From contig NZ_BMND01000010.1 of NCBI RefSeq assembly GCF_014646275.1, forward strand, positions 124,001 to 188,000: DNA of 64,000 nt. Direction: 5' to 3'. Source of the stretch: Streptomyces kronopolitis. Its GTDB lineage: Bacteria > Actinomycetota > Actinomycetes > Streptomycetales > Streptomycetaceae. Below, in pieces: positions 16,206 to 25,165 of this stretch. Both the position numbers and the translations under genes were made by a program. Positions within the stretch are counted from its first letter, which is position 1; each line of letters starts with the position of its first letter. The notes below the pieces were generated by a model. The model worked only from the letters and a program-made list of their open reading frames with translations, was not told where the DNA came from and searched no databases.

Positions 16206-19082
16206 TCACTTCGCGGCCCGCTCCGGGTCGAAGAACGAACCGAGGCCACGCCGCCCGGACACCGCGAGCTTGCGGTACACCGCGGTCAGATGCTGCTCGA
16301 CGGTGCGCTGGGTGACGAACAGCTCCTCGGCGATCTCCCGGTTGGTCTCACCCACCGCGGCCATCCGCGCCACCTGCGCCTCGCTCGGCGTCAGCGACTC
16401 CATGCCACTCGACGTGACCCGGCGCGGACGGGCACCGGTGGCCAGCAGCGCGTCGTTGGCCCGGGCGCGCAGCCGGGCGGCGCCGAGCGTGTACGCCAGA
16501 TCGAGCCCCTGGCGCAGCGTCTCGCGGGCCGCTTCCGTGTGACCGCACGCATGCAGCGCGGCACCGTAATCGACCAGCGCGTGGGCCAGTTCGAGGCGGG
16601 CCGGGGACCCGTCGAGGGCGGACAGCGCCTCCTCCAGCATGCCTAGCTTCCGCGGGCCGCTCTCCGTCGTCGCGAGGAGCCGCAGACCGGCACCCAGCGC
16701 ATCGGTCAACTTCCCCTGCCGGGCGCGGTCCACCGCCTCCTCCGCCAGCTCCCGGGCCGGTGCGAGCGCCCCCAGGGCGAGATGGGCGCGGCCGGCCCAG
16801 GCCCACCAGGACGACACGGCCGGACTCGTCCGCGTCCACTCGTGCTGCCGCCTGCCGGACTCCAGCAGGTCCGCCAGTGCCGCCTTCGGCTCCTGGTGAG
16901 CGAGCCGCAGCCGCCCCCGCGCGCACAGGAACTCGTTCCACTGCCAGGTGTCCAGGCTCGTCGACGGGAAGGCCTGCGCGGCCGCGGCGTCGGCGCCCGC
17001 GAGATCACCGGTGTCGATCAGCGCATGGATCTGGGTCGCGACCGGCAGCGCCAGCGTGCGGCCCCAGTGGCTCGGCGGCACCACGTTCAGCGCGGAGCGG
17101 GTGGCCGCCAGCGACTCCGACAGCGCCCCCAGCCGGTAGCGCGCCTCGGCCCGCAGCGCCTGGCACAGGCCGTACAGCAGCAGCCGCTGGCTGGCCCGGG
17201 TGTCGTCGATGACCCGCTGATAGGCGGCGTCCGCCTCGTCCGGCAGCCCCGCGTACAGCAGCGCCGTCGCCGCGGTGGTCAGGAAGAACGGCGAGTCGAC
17301 GCCGGGCACGCTGCTCTCCAGCACCCGGCGGGCCGCCGCGGCCGACTCCTGCGCCCGGTCCGCGCGCACCGAGCACAGTCCGGCCCCCGCGGCGATCAGG
17401 GCCCGCTCACCGGGCGTGGTACCGGGCCGGCTGATGTCGAACGGATACTCCCGCAGCGTCACCGCGAAGCTGCTCAGGTCCTCGGCCGACGCCATCAGCC
17501 GCTGCCCTTCCAGCAGGCGCCGCAGATCGGCGTCGCGGACCGTCGGCGCCTGCTCGGCGAGCAGCCGCACCGCCTGGAGCGACTGCCCGCTGCGGATCAG
17601 GCCGCTGGCCAGCGAGCTGAGCAGCCGGAAGCGCAGCGACGGCTCCCGGACGTGCTCCAGCGCCGCCTGGAGATGCCGCACGCTCGCCTGCGGGTCCACG
17701 CCCGCCTCCGCCAGCCCCAGCTCCACCAGGACCGCGGTGTCCTCGGGCGGCCGCCCGTCCGCGGGCAGGCAGTGCCGCAGCAGATCCACCGCCAGCGCCG
17801 GGGCGCCGCGGAACGACGCCTCGCGGGCGGCCTCCCGCAGCACGGTCACCGCCCAGTCCTCGGTTGCCGGCAGGGGCGTCATCAGCAGATGGCCGGCCAC
17901 CTGCTCGGCACGCGCCCCCGCGTCCAGCAGCAGACGGGCGGCGCGGTGGTGTGCCTCGGCGAGCCGCTCGGGCGACAGGTCCGCCACGATGACTTCCCTG
18001 ATCAGCCCGTGGTTGAAGGACCATCTCCGGCCGTCGTCGACCTCCGAGACCAGCCCGTTGGACCGCAGGGCCCACATCGCGGCCGAGTGGGTCGCGACAT
18101 CCAGCCCGGCCAGCCGTGCGCAGACCTCCGGCAGGGCGTCGTCGCCCATCACGGCCAGGGCGCGGGCGGCCGCCGAGGCGGAGGCGGGCTGGCTCTGCAA
18201 CACCGCCCGCACCGCGTCGTGGAAGAACGTGCCGTCCCCGGAGATGTACTGCAGCGCGTCGACCACGGGCGGCCGGCCGTCGAGCCGCAGCACGCTCAGC
18301 AGGGAGTGCACGAGCAGCGGGTTGCCGCCGGTGAGCGCCAGGCAGGCCTCGTGGAACTCCTCGTCGGCCGCGTGACCGAAGACGGTCTCCACCATCCGGC
18401 CGATGCCGTCGCCGGTCAGCGGGCCGGGCCGCAGCACCCGGCAGAGCGGCTGCCCGGCGATGTCACCGAGGAGCGCGGCGTCCGTCGACGTGTCGCCGGT
18501 GCGCCGGGACAGCACCAGCAGGATGGGCAGGCCCTCGATCCGGCGGGCGAGGTGGGTCAGGAAGCGCAGCGAGGCCATGTCGGCGCTGTGCGCGTCGTCG
18601 ACCACGATGACCAGCGGCGCCTCGGCCGCCAGATTGCAGGTGAACCAGTACAGCCCGTGCAGCACGGCGTACGACATGTCCTCGCCGGGGAGCATGACAT
18701 CGCCCGGCTGCCGCTGCCCGCTCAGCGCCTGCGCGGCGGTGCGGGCGCTGCCGGCCAGCAGCCGGGCCAGCCGCGGTCCGTCGAGGGTGGCCAGCAGCGG
18801 CTCGAAGAGCTGGCGCACGACACCGAAGGGGAAGTCGCGCTCCAGCACGCCACCGCGGGCCTCCAGCACCTGCAGCCCCTCGGTGGGGAGCGCGGCCACC
18901 AGCCGCTCCAGCAGCAGGCTCTTCCCGATGCCGACGACGCCCTCCAGGAGCGCGATACCGCCTGACCCGGCGCGGGCGTCCTGCACGAGGGCGGAGAGGG
19001 AGGACATCTCCTCCTCGCGATTGACGAGGGCCAGCGTGTCGCGCCGGCACTCGAACGCGTCGGTGGGTATCCCGTCGGTCAT
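16206..19082 (-). CDS. LAL-family LuxR transcriptional activator (copy 1)
   Basis: A 958-residue large ATP-binding LuxR regulator. Near the N-terminus are Walker A GVVGIGKS (about 48-55) and Walker B LVIVVDDAH (about 157-165). A long TPR-like helical middle follows, and the C-terminus is a LuxR helix-turn-helix (LTPSEAQVARMAAVGETNRE, then RTVEQHLTAVYRKL). LALs are typical pathway activators in macrolide and polyene clusters (PikD, NysRI-like). The ATG at 19082 has AGGAGG at 6-nt spacing. A 20-bp inverted repeat lies just upstream (19110-19129). It probably activates the PKS cluster, by analogy. Confidence 0.92.
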   Translation of the reverse strand: MTDGIPTDAFECRRDTLALVNREEEMSSLSALVQDARAGSGGIALLEGVVGIGKSLLLERLVAALPTEGLQVLEARGGVLERDFPFGVVRQLFEPLLATLDGPRLARLLAGSARTAAQALSGQRQPGDVMLPGEDMSYAVLHGLYWFTCNLAAEAPLVIVVDDAHSADMASLRFLTHLARRIEGLPILLVLSRRTGDTSTDAALLGDIAGQPLCRVLRPGPLTGDGIGRMVETVFGHAADEEFHEACLALTGGNPLLVHSLLSVLRLDGRPPVVDALQYISGDGTFFHDAVRAVLQSQPASASAAARALAVMGDDALPEVCARLAGLDVATHSAAMWALRSNGLVSEVDDGRRWSFNHGLIREVIVADLSPERLAEAHHRAARLLLDAGARAEQVAGHLLMTPLPATEDWAVTVLREAAREASFRGAPALAVDLLRHCLPADGRPPEDTAVLVELGLAEAGVDPQASVRHLQAALEHVREPSLRFRLLSSLASGLIRSGQSLQAVRLLAEQAPTVRDADLRRLLEGQRLMASAEDLSSFAVTLREYPFDISRPGTTPGERALIAAGAGLCSVRADRAQESAAAARRVLESSVPGVDSPFFLTTAATALLYAGLPDEADAAYQRVIDDTRASQRLLLYGLCQALRAEARYRLGALSESLAATRSALNVVPPSHWGRTLALPVATQIHALIDTGDLAGADAAAAQAFPSTSLDTWQWNEFLCARGRLRLAHQEPKAALADLLESGRRQHEWTRTSPAVSSWWAWAGRAHLALGALAPARELAEEAVDRARQGKLTDALGAGLRLLATTESGPRKLGMLEEALSALDGSPARLELAHALVDYGAALHACGHTEAARETLRQGLDLAYTLGAARLRARANDALLATGARPRRVTSSGMESLTPSEAQVARMAAVGETNREIAEELFVTQRTVEQHLTAVYRKLAVSGRRGLGSFFDPERAAK

Positions 19083-19109
19083 CGGGAGCCTCCTCTGTCC
19101 GCACCTGCA

Positions 19110-19129
19110 CCCGGCACGGTCGTGCCGGG
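19110..19129. promoter_or_regulatory. Inverted repeat upstream of LAL gene 1
   Basis: A perfect 9-bp inverted repeat, CCCGGCACG / CGTGCCGGG with a 2-nt centre, 28 bp before the LAL start codon. It could be an operator or a leader hairpin close to the ribosome binding site. Confidence 0.5.
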
Positions 19130-19802
19130 CAGTCCTCCGCGGGCAGGAACGCGGCAGCCGAGCGGGCTGCCGGCCACCGGCCGGCCGGCCCCCGCCGGGG
19201 TGCCGCGCGGTACGCGGCGGTGCCCGTGCGGACAGGAATGCCGCCTGTCCCTCACTGTTTCCTTGCCCTCTTCCCGCCGGGAAGCTTTCCCCAGTTTCTC
19301 CTATATGTGGTGAACGGGAGGCCCCCGGGGGTGCCCGGGAGGCGACGCTTGGATGAAGAGGCCTCCCCGTGGCCATGTGCGCGTCCTGCCGGAGCGCGCC
19401 GTCCGCCCGCCCTGAGCTGGGACAACTCCACTCAGGGGCATATGCCCGGGCGGCAGGTCAGGCATACCGGCGACAGCACGTTCCCGCAGCGTCGACTTTA
19501 GCCCCAGCACCCGGCCGGGAGTGAGACCCGTGCACCGTGTGACTGGACGGACGGGGGAATCGCCGGTGGGGCGCCGCGGCGAGGGCGTCGGTGGCGTACG
19601 GGCCGCATCGGCGTCGTGGGCGGTGCAACGGCGCTGCTTGCGGTCCGTTTCCGGGAGGGGGCGGACGGCGGAGAGCGGCGGCCGGTGCGGGCGGGTGCGG
19701 CGGCGGATCGAGGGGCGTGTGCAGGAACTGACGCTACGTCAATTAATGCTGCTGGTACGGAAGATGGGGCACTTTCCCGTACGCGCCCCGCCGCGAAATG
19801 CA

Positions 19803-19847
19803 GCACCGGCTCCGAGAGGAGGGGGATTGTCCTCACGGAGCCGGTGC
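19803..19847. other. Long stem-loop in the regulator intergenic gap
   Basis: Arms GCACCGGCTCCG (19803-19814) and CGGAGCCGGTGC (19836-19847) are perfectly complementary. One A/A mismatch follows, then a further 5 bp (GAGGA/TCCTC), giving 17 paired positions around a 9-nt loop. It could be a terminator or a structured RNA. Confidence 0.6.
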
Positions 19848-19962
19848 GCTCCGGGCCGGAGGCGTTTGCCGACCCTTGTCGCCGTCCCAGCAAGACTCTC
19901 GGAGCGCGGGGGCCCGGGTCCGAGAGCGGCTTCGGCGACATATCCATCCTCTCCCGGGGCAG

Positions 19963-19978
19963 TTGAGGAATTCCCTAT
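19963..19978. promoter_or_regulatory. Operator-like 16-mer (PimM-type), candidate
   Basis: TTGAGGAATTCCCTAT matches 13 of 16 positions of the PAS-LuxR (PimM) consensus CTVGGGAWWTCCCBAG, which I quote from memory. It has the near-perfect centre GGAATTCC but lacks the outer C and G. It is about 880 bp upstream of LAL gene 1, so its target is uncertain. Confidence 0.35.
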
Positions 19979-20075
19979 ATCCCCGGCCCGGAAGCCGGCG
20001 GCCGCGATCCCGGGGCCCGGACAGGAGGAGGCGCGGTGGCCCCGGGTGCGGGGGAGGGGCAGGAGGAACCGAGAA

Positions 20076-20099
20076 GGGGCGCCCCGCCGGGGACGCCCC
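20076..20099 (-). terminator. Hairpin terminator after the PAS-LuxR gene
   Basis: A GC hairpin, GGGGCGCCCC (20076-20085) paired with GGGGACGCCCC (20089-20099) with a single A bulge, lies 27 bp beyond the stop codon of the PAS-LuxR gene. Confidence 0.6.
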
Positions 20100-20125
20100 A
20101 CTGTGCTGCCGGTCGCGCTGAACCC

Positions 20126-20998
20126 CTATGAGGCGCGGGAGTTCGTCATGCCGGGCGCGGTCCGGGCGCCCGGTACGGTCGCCGGTGTGCGAGGCGCGGC
20201 GGCCTCGGCACGGGCGGCCGCGGTGCGCTGCCGGGACGCGTCGGCGCGGCGGTTGCGGCTGCGCCGGTTGTCGGCGTCCTTCACGAACTCGGGCAGGACC
20301 CGGGGCGGCCAACTGCCGATCGTGAGCATCCCCATGGAGTGCGCCCGGGCGACCAGCGCGGCGCGGTTGGGGGCCTTGAGCCGACGCAGCATCAGACCGA
20401 CGTGGTACTCCACGCCCTGCCGGCTGAGGTAGAGCCGGGCGGCCAGCTGGACGGTGGAGGCGCCGCTCGCGACGCCTTCGAGGATCTGCGCGTCGAGCTC
20501 GGTGAGCAGCTGCCGGCGGCTGGCCGGCGCCTCGTCCTGGCCGCTGAGCGCGGCCGAATCGTCATCGGGCCGCACGACCACGACAAAGGACGGTGCCTGT
20601 TCCGATTCGCTGCGCACCGCTATCCCGGTCAGTTCGCCCGAGAACGGCACCTCCTCGCCGCGGATTCCCACCATCCGCTCCACGAACCGTGCGCGGTGCC
20701 CTTCGGCCAGCCGGGCGAAGTGCCGGTTCAGCAGACCGGGGGCGCTGGGGTGCAGCAGGGAGTAGAGGCTGCGACCGCACGCCTCGGCGGAGTCCTGGCC
20801 GAACAGCCGGAAGAACTCCGCGTCGGCGGCCATGATCGACAGCGTGGCGTCAAGGCTTGCCATGCAGGCCTGTTGGGACTCCAGCGGGCGCCGTACCGCC
20901 GCGGCGGCGGACTGGTCGGGCGCACGCGGCGTCTGGGCGTTCGGGGCATGAGGGGCCGCCGCCAGAGGCATCGGGTCGGCGTAGTGCTGGGATGTCAA
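20126..20998 (-). CDS. PAS-LuxR transcriptional regulator (PimM/AmphRIV/NysRIV type)
   Basis: A 290-residue regulator. Residues about 39-160 form a PAS domain beginning ESQQACMASLDATLSIMAAD, nearly a signature of the PimM subfamily. Residues about 165-245 form a LuxR helix-turn-helix (STVQLAARLYLSRQGVEYHV), followed by the subfamily tail IGSWPPRVLPEFVK. PimM-type proteins activate PKS genes by binding a palindromic 16-mer near -35. Compared with PimM this copy has an extra N-terminal stretch of about 38 residues and a basic C-terminal extension of about 50 residues. The TTG start at 20998 lacks a good ribosome binding site; an internal ATG (MPLAAAPH) is possible. Confidence 0.9.
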   Translation of the reverse strand: MTSQHYADPMPLAAAPHAPNAQTPRAPDQSAAAAVRRPLESQQACMASLDATLSIMAADAEFFRLFGQDSAEACGRSLYSLLHPSAPGLLNRHFARLAEGHRARFVERMVGIRGEEVPFSGELTGIAVRSESEQAPSFVVVVRPDDDSAALSGQDEAPASRRQLLTELDAQILEGVASGASTVQLAARLYLSRQGVEYHVGLMLRRLKAPNRAALVARAHSMGMLTIGSWPPRVLPEFVKDADNRRSRNRRADASRQRTAAARAEAAAPRTPATVPGARTAPGMTNSRAS

Positions 20999-21317
20999 GG
21001 GAGCTACCGTCTTTCTGCGGTCGACGCACCGGGAAATCCGCCCGTCGAATGAGGCATTGGTCGTCCTCGCTCCTTCGGTCCGCGGAGCGAAGTGCCTTTC
21101 TTTGCATTGGTATTCCGCTGTGACGACCCTAGGAACGCCGCAACCCGGGAGTCAACGCGAGATGTGGCAAATAGCAAAACACTGTGGTGTCTCGGTACGG
21201 TGGTTCGGTGTCAATACGGTGCGGTAGCAATAACTCTTCGTCATGACCCGATTGTTGAGAGAGGCCGGCGCCGCCAAGCGACGCCGGCCTCTGCCGCAAA
21301 GCCGGGGGAGGGTCAGG
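20999..21317. promoter_or_regulatory. PAS-LuxR promoter region with direct repeats
   Basis: This 319-bp gap should hold the PAS-LuxR promoter. About 190 bp upstream of the start, 21186-21224 carries an imperfect direct repeat: GGTGTCTCGGTACGGTG, then GGTGTCAATACGGTG, with starts 21 bp apart. The rightmost part holds the terminator of LAL gene 2 (21260-21292). Confidence 0.5.
21260..21292 (-). terminator. Hairpin terminator after LAL gene 2
   Basis: A perfect 11-bp stem, AGAGGCCGGCG (21260-21270) with CGCCGGCCTCT (21282-21292) and an 11-nt loop, 26 bp past the stop codon of LAL gene 2. Confidence 0.8.
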
Positions 21318-24128
21318 TCAGTAAGGTGCCGCCGCGCCGGAGGAGTCGGACTGCCGGTCGAGTTCTCCCAATGCCGTGGAGAGATGCCCGCGCCCCGGAA
21401 TTGACATCTTGCGGTAGCAATTCGTCAGATGCTTTTCCACGGCACGGCACGTGATGTTCAACTCGTCGGCGATCACCTGGTTCGTCAGACCCGACGCGGC
21501 CAGCTGGGCGACCTTCCGCTCCGAGGGGGTGAGCTGGCCGCGGGTGGCCTGCGGGTCCGGTGGGGCCTCGGCGAGCAGCTCCTCCGCCCGCTGGCCCAGC
21601 CACTGGGTGCCGCACACGACGGCCTCCGCGTAGGCCTGGCGCAGCGCCGTGCGGCCGCGGGCGTCGGCCGGGCCGAGGCGCTCGCCCAGATCCAGCAGGG
21701 CCTGGCACAGCTCGAAGCGGTTGGCGGACAGATGCAGCACGTCCACCGCCTCCCGCAGCACCTCGATGCTGCCCGGCCCGTCCACCATGTGGCTGTACAC
21801 CCGCAGTGCCCGGCCGAGCGGCCCCGGCGCACCCCAGGCCCGGGCGCGCTCCACCTCCAGCGCGCTCAACTTCCTGGCCTCCTGGTGCTCGCCGAGGTAG
21901 AGGTGCAGGAAGGCGGCGGCCGAGGCCCAGGGCAGCAGCGCCGGATTGAGCCATCCGCACTGCTCAAGGCGTCGCCCGGCATCGAGGAACCAGCCCAGCG
22001 CCCCGTCCAGATCGCCCTTCCGCGCCGCGCTCTGCCCCTTCAGCATGGCCAGCCCGGACCAGACGTACGGATCGTCCTCGGCCCGGTACTTCACGGCGAG
22101 CAGCCGGTCGGCGAGCTGATGGTCTCCGGTGAGGATCGCGCAGGTGGCCAGCGTCATCGAGGACACGGTGAAGACTTCCTCGTGCTTCTCCCCGCCCAGC
22201 TCGAAGGCCGCGAGCGCCTGCTCCTTGGCCCGCGCCAGCCGGCCGCGGGCCAGCGAGACCAGCGCCTGCTCGGTGCCGATCAGCGCCTGCTCCACGCGGG
22301 TCTGCCGACCCACCGCGTTCTCCTGGACCGCGTCGAGCCAGGCGCCCAGCCGCTCGACGGAGTCCGCGGCCACGAGGCTGGCCACCACCATCGGCATGGT
22401 CGTGTGCACATGGGCGGGCAGCGCCGGCTCGCGGTCCAGGACGCGGTTGGCCAGCAGCGCCACCTCATGGGCGGGCAAGGCGTTGGAGAACGTCGCGGCG
22501 CTGATCAGCGGGGCGAGCAGCTCCCGCTCGGCCACGGTGTCGGTCCGCGGCGCGCCGCCCAGCCCGACGAGGCGGGCCACGGAGTCGGCCAGTTGCTCGG
22601 GGTCCGACAGCGCCGACTGCCGGATCCGGGCCTCCAGCCGCAGCGCCAGCTCCCGGTCAGCGCCCTGCAGCCGGTCCCCGGGCCCCAGCGCGTCCGCCGT
22701 CTCCTGGAGCAGCTCGTGGACGGGCAGCAGCGTCGAGGAGAACGCGCTGGGCGCCAGCCGCACCACGGCCTGCGCGCGCTGGACGGGCCCGTCGCACAGC
22801 AGCACGGCCTGCGCGATGTGCCGCACGGCCGCGTACGGGGCGAAGCTGCGCTCCGCCGTGGCCAGGTCGATCAGCAGCTCCGCGCGGTCGTTGTCCGGCG
22901 AGCTGCCCATCAGCGCCTGCCGCAGATAGTTCGCGGCGAGCTCGGGCGCCGCCCTGCGCTGCGCGGCGCAGGCCGCCGCGCGCAGCACCTCGGCGGCCCA
23001 GGGGTAGGTCGGTGTCGTGAGGGCCATCAGGTGCTTCGCCACGTGCTCCGGCGGCCGGCCGGCCCGGTGCAGCGACTCGGCCGCCAGCGCGTGCATGGCG
23101 GTCCGCTCCTCCGGGGGGATGCCCTCCACCACGGCCGACCGCACCAGGGCGCGGACGAACCGGGGGCGTTGCATGCCGGTCGTCAGACCGAGATCCGTCA
23201 GCCGGCGCAGGGCCTCGTCCCGCTCGGCGGCGTCCACCTCGGCCAGCCTGCTCAGCAGCTCGGGGTTCGTGTCGTCACCGAGCACGGCCACCGCTCGGGC
23301 CACCCGTCTGACCTGCTCCGATTGCATGCCCAGACGCGGCAGCAGGCGGTGTTGCAGCGAGGCCGGCCGCAGCGCGGCGACCGCTTCGGCCTGGTCCGCG
23401 GTGGGCTGCCGGCCGCGCGGCGCCGCATCCGCCAGCAGGCAGCTCAGGAACAGCGGATTGCCGCCGGTGACCCGGTGGCAGGCGGCCGTGAACGCCTCGT
23501 CCGGCGCTTCCCCGTAATACCGCCGGATCAGCTCGCCGGTCTCCGCCACGCCGAGGTTCCCGGGGCGCAGGGTGTGCGTGGCCTGCGCGATCACCTCCTG
23601 GACCGCCGGCTCCCCGGTGAGGGTGTCGCCCTCGCGGACGGCACACACCAGCAGCACCGGCAGGCCGGAGGTCCGCCCGCTCAGCTGCCGCAGCCACCGC
23701 AGGGTCGCCGGGTCCGCCCACTGGAGTTCGTCGACGAGCATCAGAATGGGCTGGTCACGGGCCATGTTCTCGAGGAGCGCGGTGAGACCGTCCAGCGCGG
23801 CCTGCGAGGGGCCGGCGCCGCCGGGTCCGCCCGCGTCGAGCACGTCGCGGGCGTCACCCGCGGTCCATCGCGCCAGGGTCTCCGGCGACGCGTCGCGCAG
23901 CGCCGGCTCCAGCAGCTGGCGGGCCGCTCCGAGACAGAAGTCCCGTTCCATCGGGGCCGCGCTCACCCGCAGGTGCAGGGCCCCCTGCGCCGCGGCGAGT
24001 GCGCCGATGCCGTCGAGGAGCGCTGATTTGCCTACCCCCAACGGACCGCTGACCAGGACCAGTGCGCCTCGCCCGCTCCGCAGGGCGGTGGCGGCCAGGT
24101 CCAGCTCCACATCGCGGTCCAGCAACAT
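21318..24128 (-). CDS. LAL-family LuxR transcriptional activator (copy 2)
   Basis: A 936-residue second LAL regulator. Walker A is GPLGVGKS (about 28-35), Walker B is ILMLVDELQWAD (about 135-147), and the C-terminal LuxR motif is LTPSERKVAQLAASGLTNQ followed by RAVEKHLTNCYRKM. It is clearly divergent in sequence from copy 1 at 16206-19082, so the two are not a recent duplication. The ATG at 24128 is used; an adjacent TTG at 24131 has slightly better spacing from GAAGGG. Paired LALs with a PAS-LuxR protein recall the regulator sets of polyene clusters; pathway activation is inferred. Confidence 0.92.
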   Translation of the reverse strand: MLLDRDVELDLAATALRSGRGALVLVSGPLGVGKSALLDGIGALAAAQGALHLRVSAAPMERDFCLGAARQLLEPALRDASPETLARWTAGDARDVLDAGGPGGAGPSQAALDGLTALLENMARDQPILMLVDELQWADPATLRWLRQLSGRTSGLPVLLVCAVREGDTLTGEPAVQEVIAQATHTLRPGNLGVAETGELIRRYYGEAPDEAFTAACHRVTGGNPLFLSCLLADAAPRGRQPTADQAEAVAALRPASLQHRLLPRLGMQSEQVRRVARAVAVLGDDTNPELLSRLAEVDAAERDEALRRLTDLGLTTGMQRPRFVRALVRSAVVEGIPPEERTAMHALAAESLHRAGRPPEHVAKHLMALTTPTYPWAAEVLRAAACAAQRRAAPELAANYLRQALMGSSPDNDRAELLIDLATAERSFAPYAAVRHIAQAVLLCDGPVQRAQAVVRLAPSAFSSTLLPVHELLQETADALGPGDRLQGADRELALRLEARIRQSALSDPEQLADSVARLVGLGGAPRTDTVAERELLAPLISAATFSNALPAHEVALLANRVLDREPALPAHVHTTMPMVVASLVAADSVERLGAWLDAVQENAVGRQTRVEQALIGTEQALVSLARGRLARAKEQALAAFELGGEKHEEVFTVSSMTLATCAILTGDHQLADRLLAVKYRAEDDPYVWSGLAMLKGQSAARKGDLDGALGWFLDAGRRLEQCGWLNPALLPWASAAAFLHLYLGEHQEARKLSALEVERARAWGAPGPLGRALRVYSHMVDGPGSIEVLREAVDVLHLSANRFELCQALLDLGERLGPADARGRTALRQAYAEAVVCGTQWLGQRAEELLAEAPPDPQATRGQLTPSERKVAQLAASGLTNQVIADELNITCRAVEKHLTNCYRKMSIPGRGHLSTALGELDRQSDSSGAAAPY

Positions 24129-25165
24129 CAAGTTCAGATCCCTTCAGACCGCGAACTGGTGTCACGGCGGCGTGTGCCGAGGGAGTCGCACGCTGTGCGG
24201 GCCGGTGGGCGCGGTGCCGGGGGGTCTCCCGGCCACGCAGGCGTCGGGACCCGGCGCACAGGGCACGTACTGCTTCGGACATGCTGTCGCGGGTGGCGCT
24301 GGAGGGAGGGGCAGGAGGCGCAAAAATCCGGCGGGGCAGTGCGGTCGAGGCAGCCTGCCGGAGATTTGCCGCTCACGCCGAGCGCCCGGCGTGTATTGCG
24401 GTGAGCTGGTTTCTGTTGCGGCCTCCTGTCAGCGCTCACCCTCCAACAGCAGTGCGGTTCACGGGTATTTCGTCATTCGCTGTGTTCAAGGTTGCCACAT
24501 CGTTCGGTGAACCCTTCCCAGGGGCGCGGAACGGTGCGCTGGGAGGCATTCGAAGGGAGTCTCCCTGGCGGGTCCCGGAAGGAAACCTGAAGAAATACTC
24601 GGCGGTAGCCTTTCTCCGGGGAAAGAAATGTTCCTGCGAACGGCGTCCCTCATGAAATTTTTTCACGGGATTCTCAGGCTCGCTGCGACTTCTGGCTCCG
24701 CGCGGTGCCGGAACCGTGGATCGCACGGGGAGGGCGAAGCGGAATTCCGTCGGAGGCTGACGGGCCGTAACGGTGTGAGCAATGTTACGCACGCATCTGA
24801 GGTCCACCGGGAGGCTCTTGAGGAGAATCTGAGCCTTCTCCTCTCCTCCGCCGCGAGCGCCCTCGGCTTGTGGCCGGGCCGGGTCCTCCGGTCGCCGCGC
24901 CTGGGGTGGTGCACGGGCAGCCGGACCGAACCTCTCAGTCGTGCCTGTCCGGCTGTCTGACAAGTTCACGACGCATCGTCGAACTCCAGGTGAGAGGTGT
25001 CAACCGGACCAACGTCCCTACTTGCGCTGCCGAACGTCCCCCCTCGCAACGGCGCAGGTGGTGGCCGGTTCCCTGACCTGCGGGGTGGCGGGTTCGGCCA
25101 CCCTTCTAGGGAAAAACACAGAAGTTCCCGCCGTGCGTTGACGCCTCTCGCGGGGCGGCCACAGG
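24129..25165. other. 1-kb intergenic region, divergent promoters
   Basis: This gap between the divergent LAL gene 2 and GntR gene has no convincing gene. Part of it (24440-24680) is markedly less GC-rich than the surroundings and likely holds the LAL promoter. An operator-like 16-mer lies near the GntR gene (25106-25121). The open frame on the minus strand at 24436-24969 is Arg/Pro-rich and looks spurious. Confidence 0.5.
25106..25121 (+). promoter_or_regulatory. Operator-like 16-mer upstream of the GntR gene, candidate
   Basis: CTAGGGAAAAACACAG matches 13 of 16 positions of the PimM-type consensus. The left half (CTAGGGA) is perfect but the right half is poor. It ends 44 bp before the GntR start. 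Confidence 0.35.

Larger units (their letters stand above)
19083..20125. other. 1-kb regulatory gap between two regulator genes
   Basis: No open frame here has convincing codon character. The gap contains a 9-bp inverted repeat 30 bp upstream of the LAL start (19110-19129), a long hairpin (19803-19847), an operator-like 16-mer (19963-19978) and a terminator-like hairpin after the PAS-LuxR gene (20076-20099). The LAL promoter must lie inside it. A small RNA is possible but cannot be shown by reading. Confidence 0.5.

Noticed and set aside
16782..18965. Plus-strand open frame opposite LAL gene 1
   Set aside because: Low-complexity Arg/Gln/Gly translation; the opposite strand has Walker and LuxR motifs.
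19498..19947. Minus-strand open frame in the regulator gap
   Set aside because: Pro/Arg/Ser-rich translation without family resemblance, and it covers the long hairpin at 19803-19847.
21429..24026. Plus-strand open frame opposite LAL gene 2
   Set aside because: Shadow of the LAL coding sequence; no domain content.
24550..24580. GGGAGTCTCCC near LAL gene 2 as another PAS-LuxR operator
   Set aside because: The centre spacing is 3 nt instead of 2 and the CTAG ends are absent.
24436..24969. Minus-strand open frame between LAL gene 2 and the GntR gene
   Set aside because: Composition unlike real genes here, and the region is promoter-like and less GC-rich.
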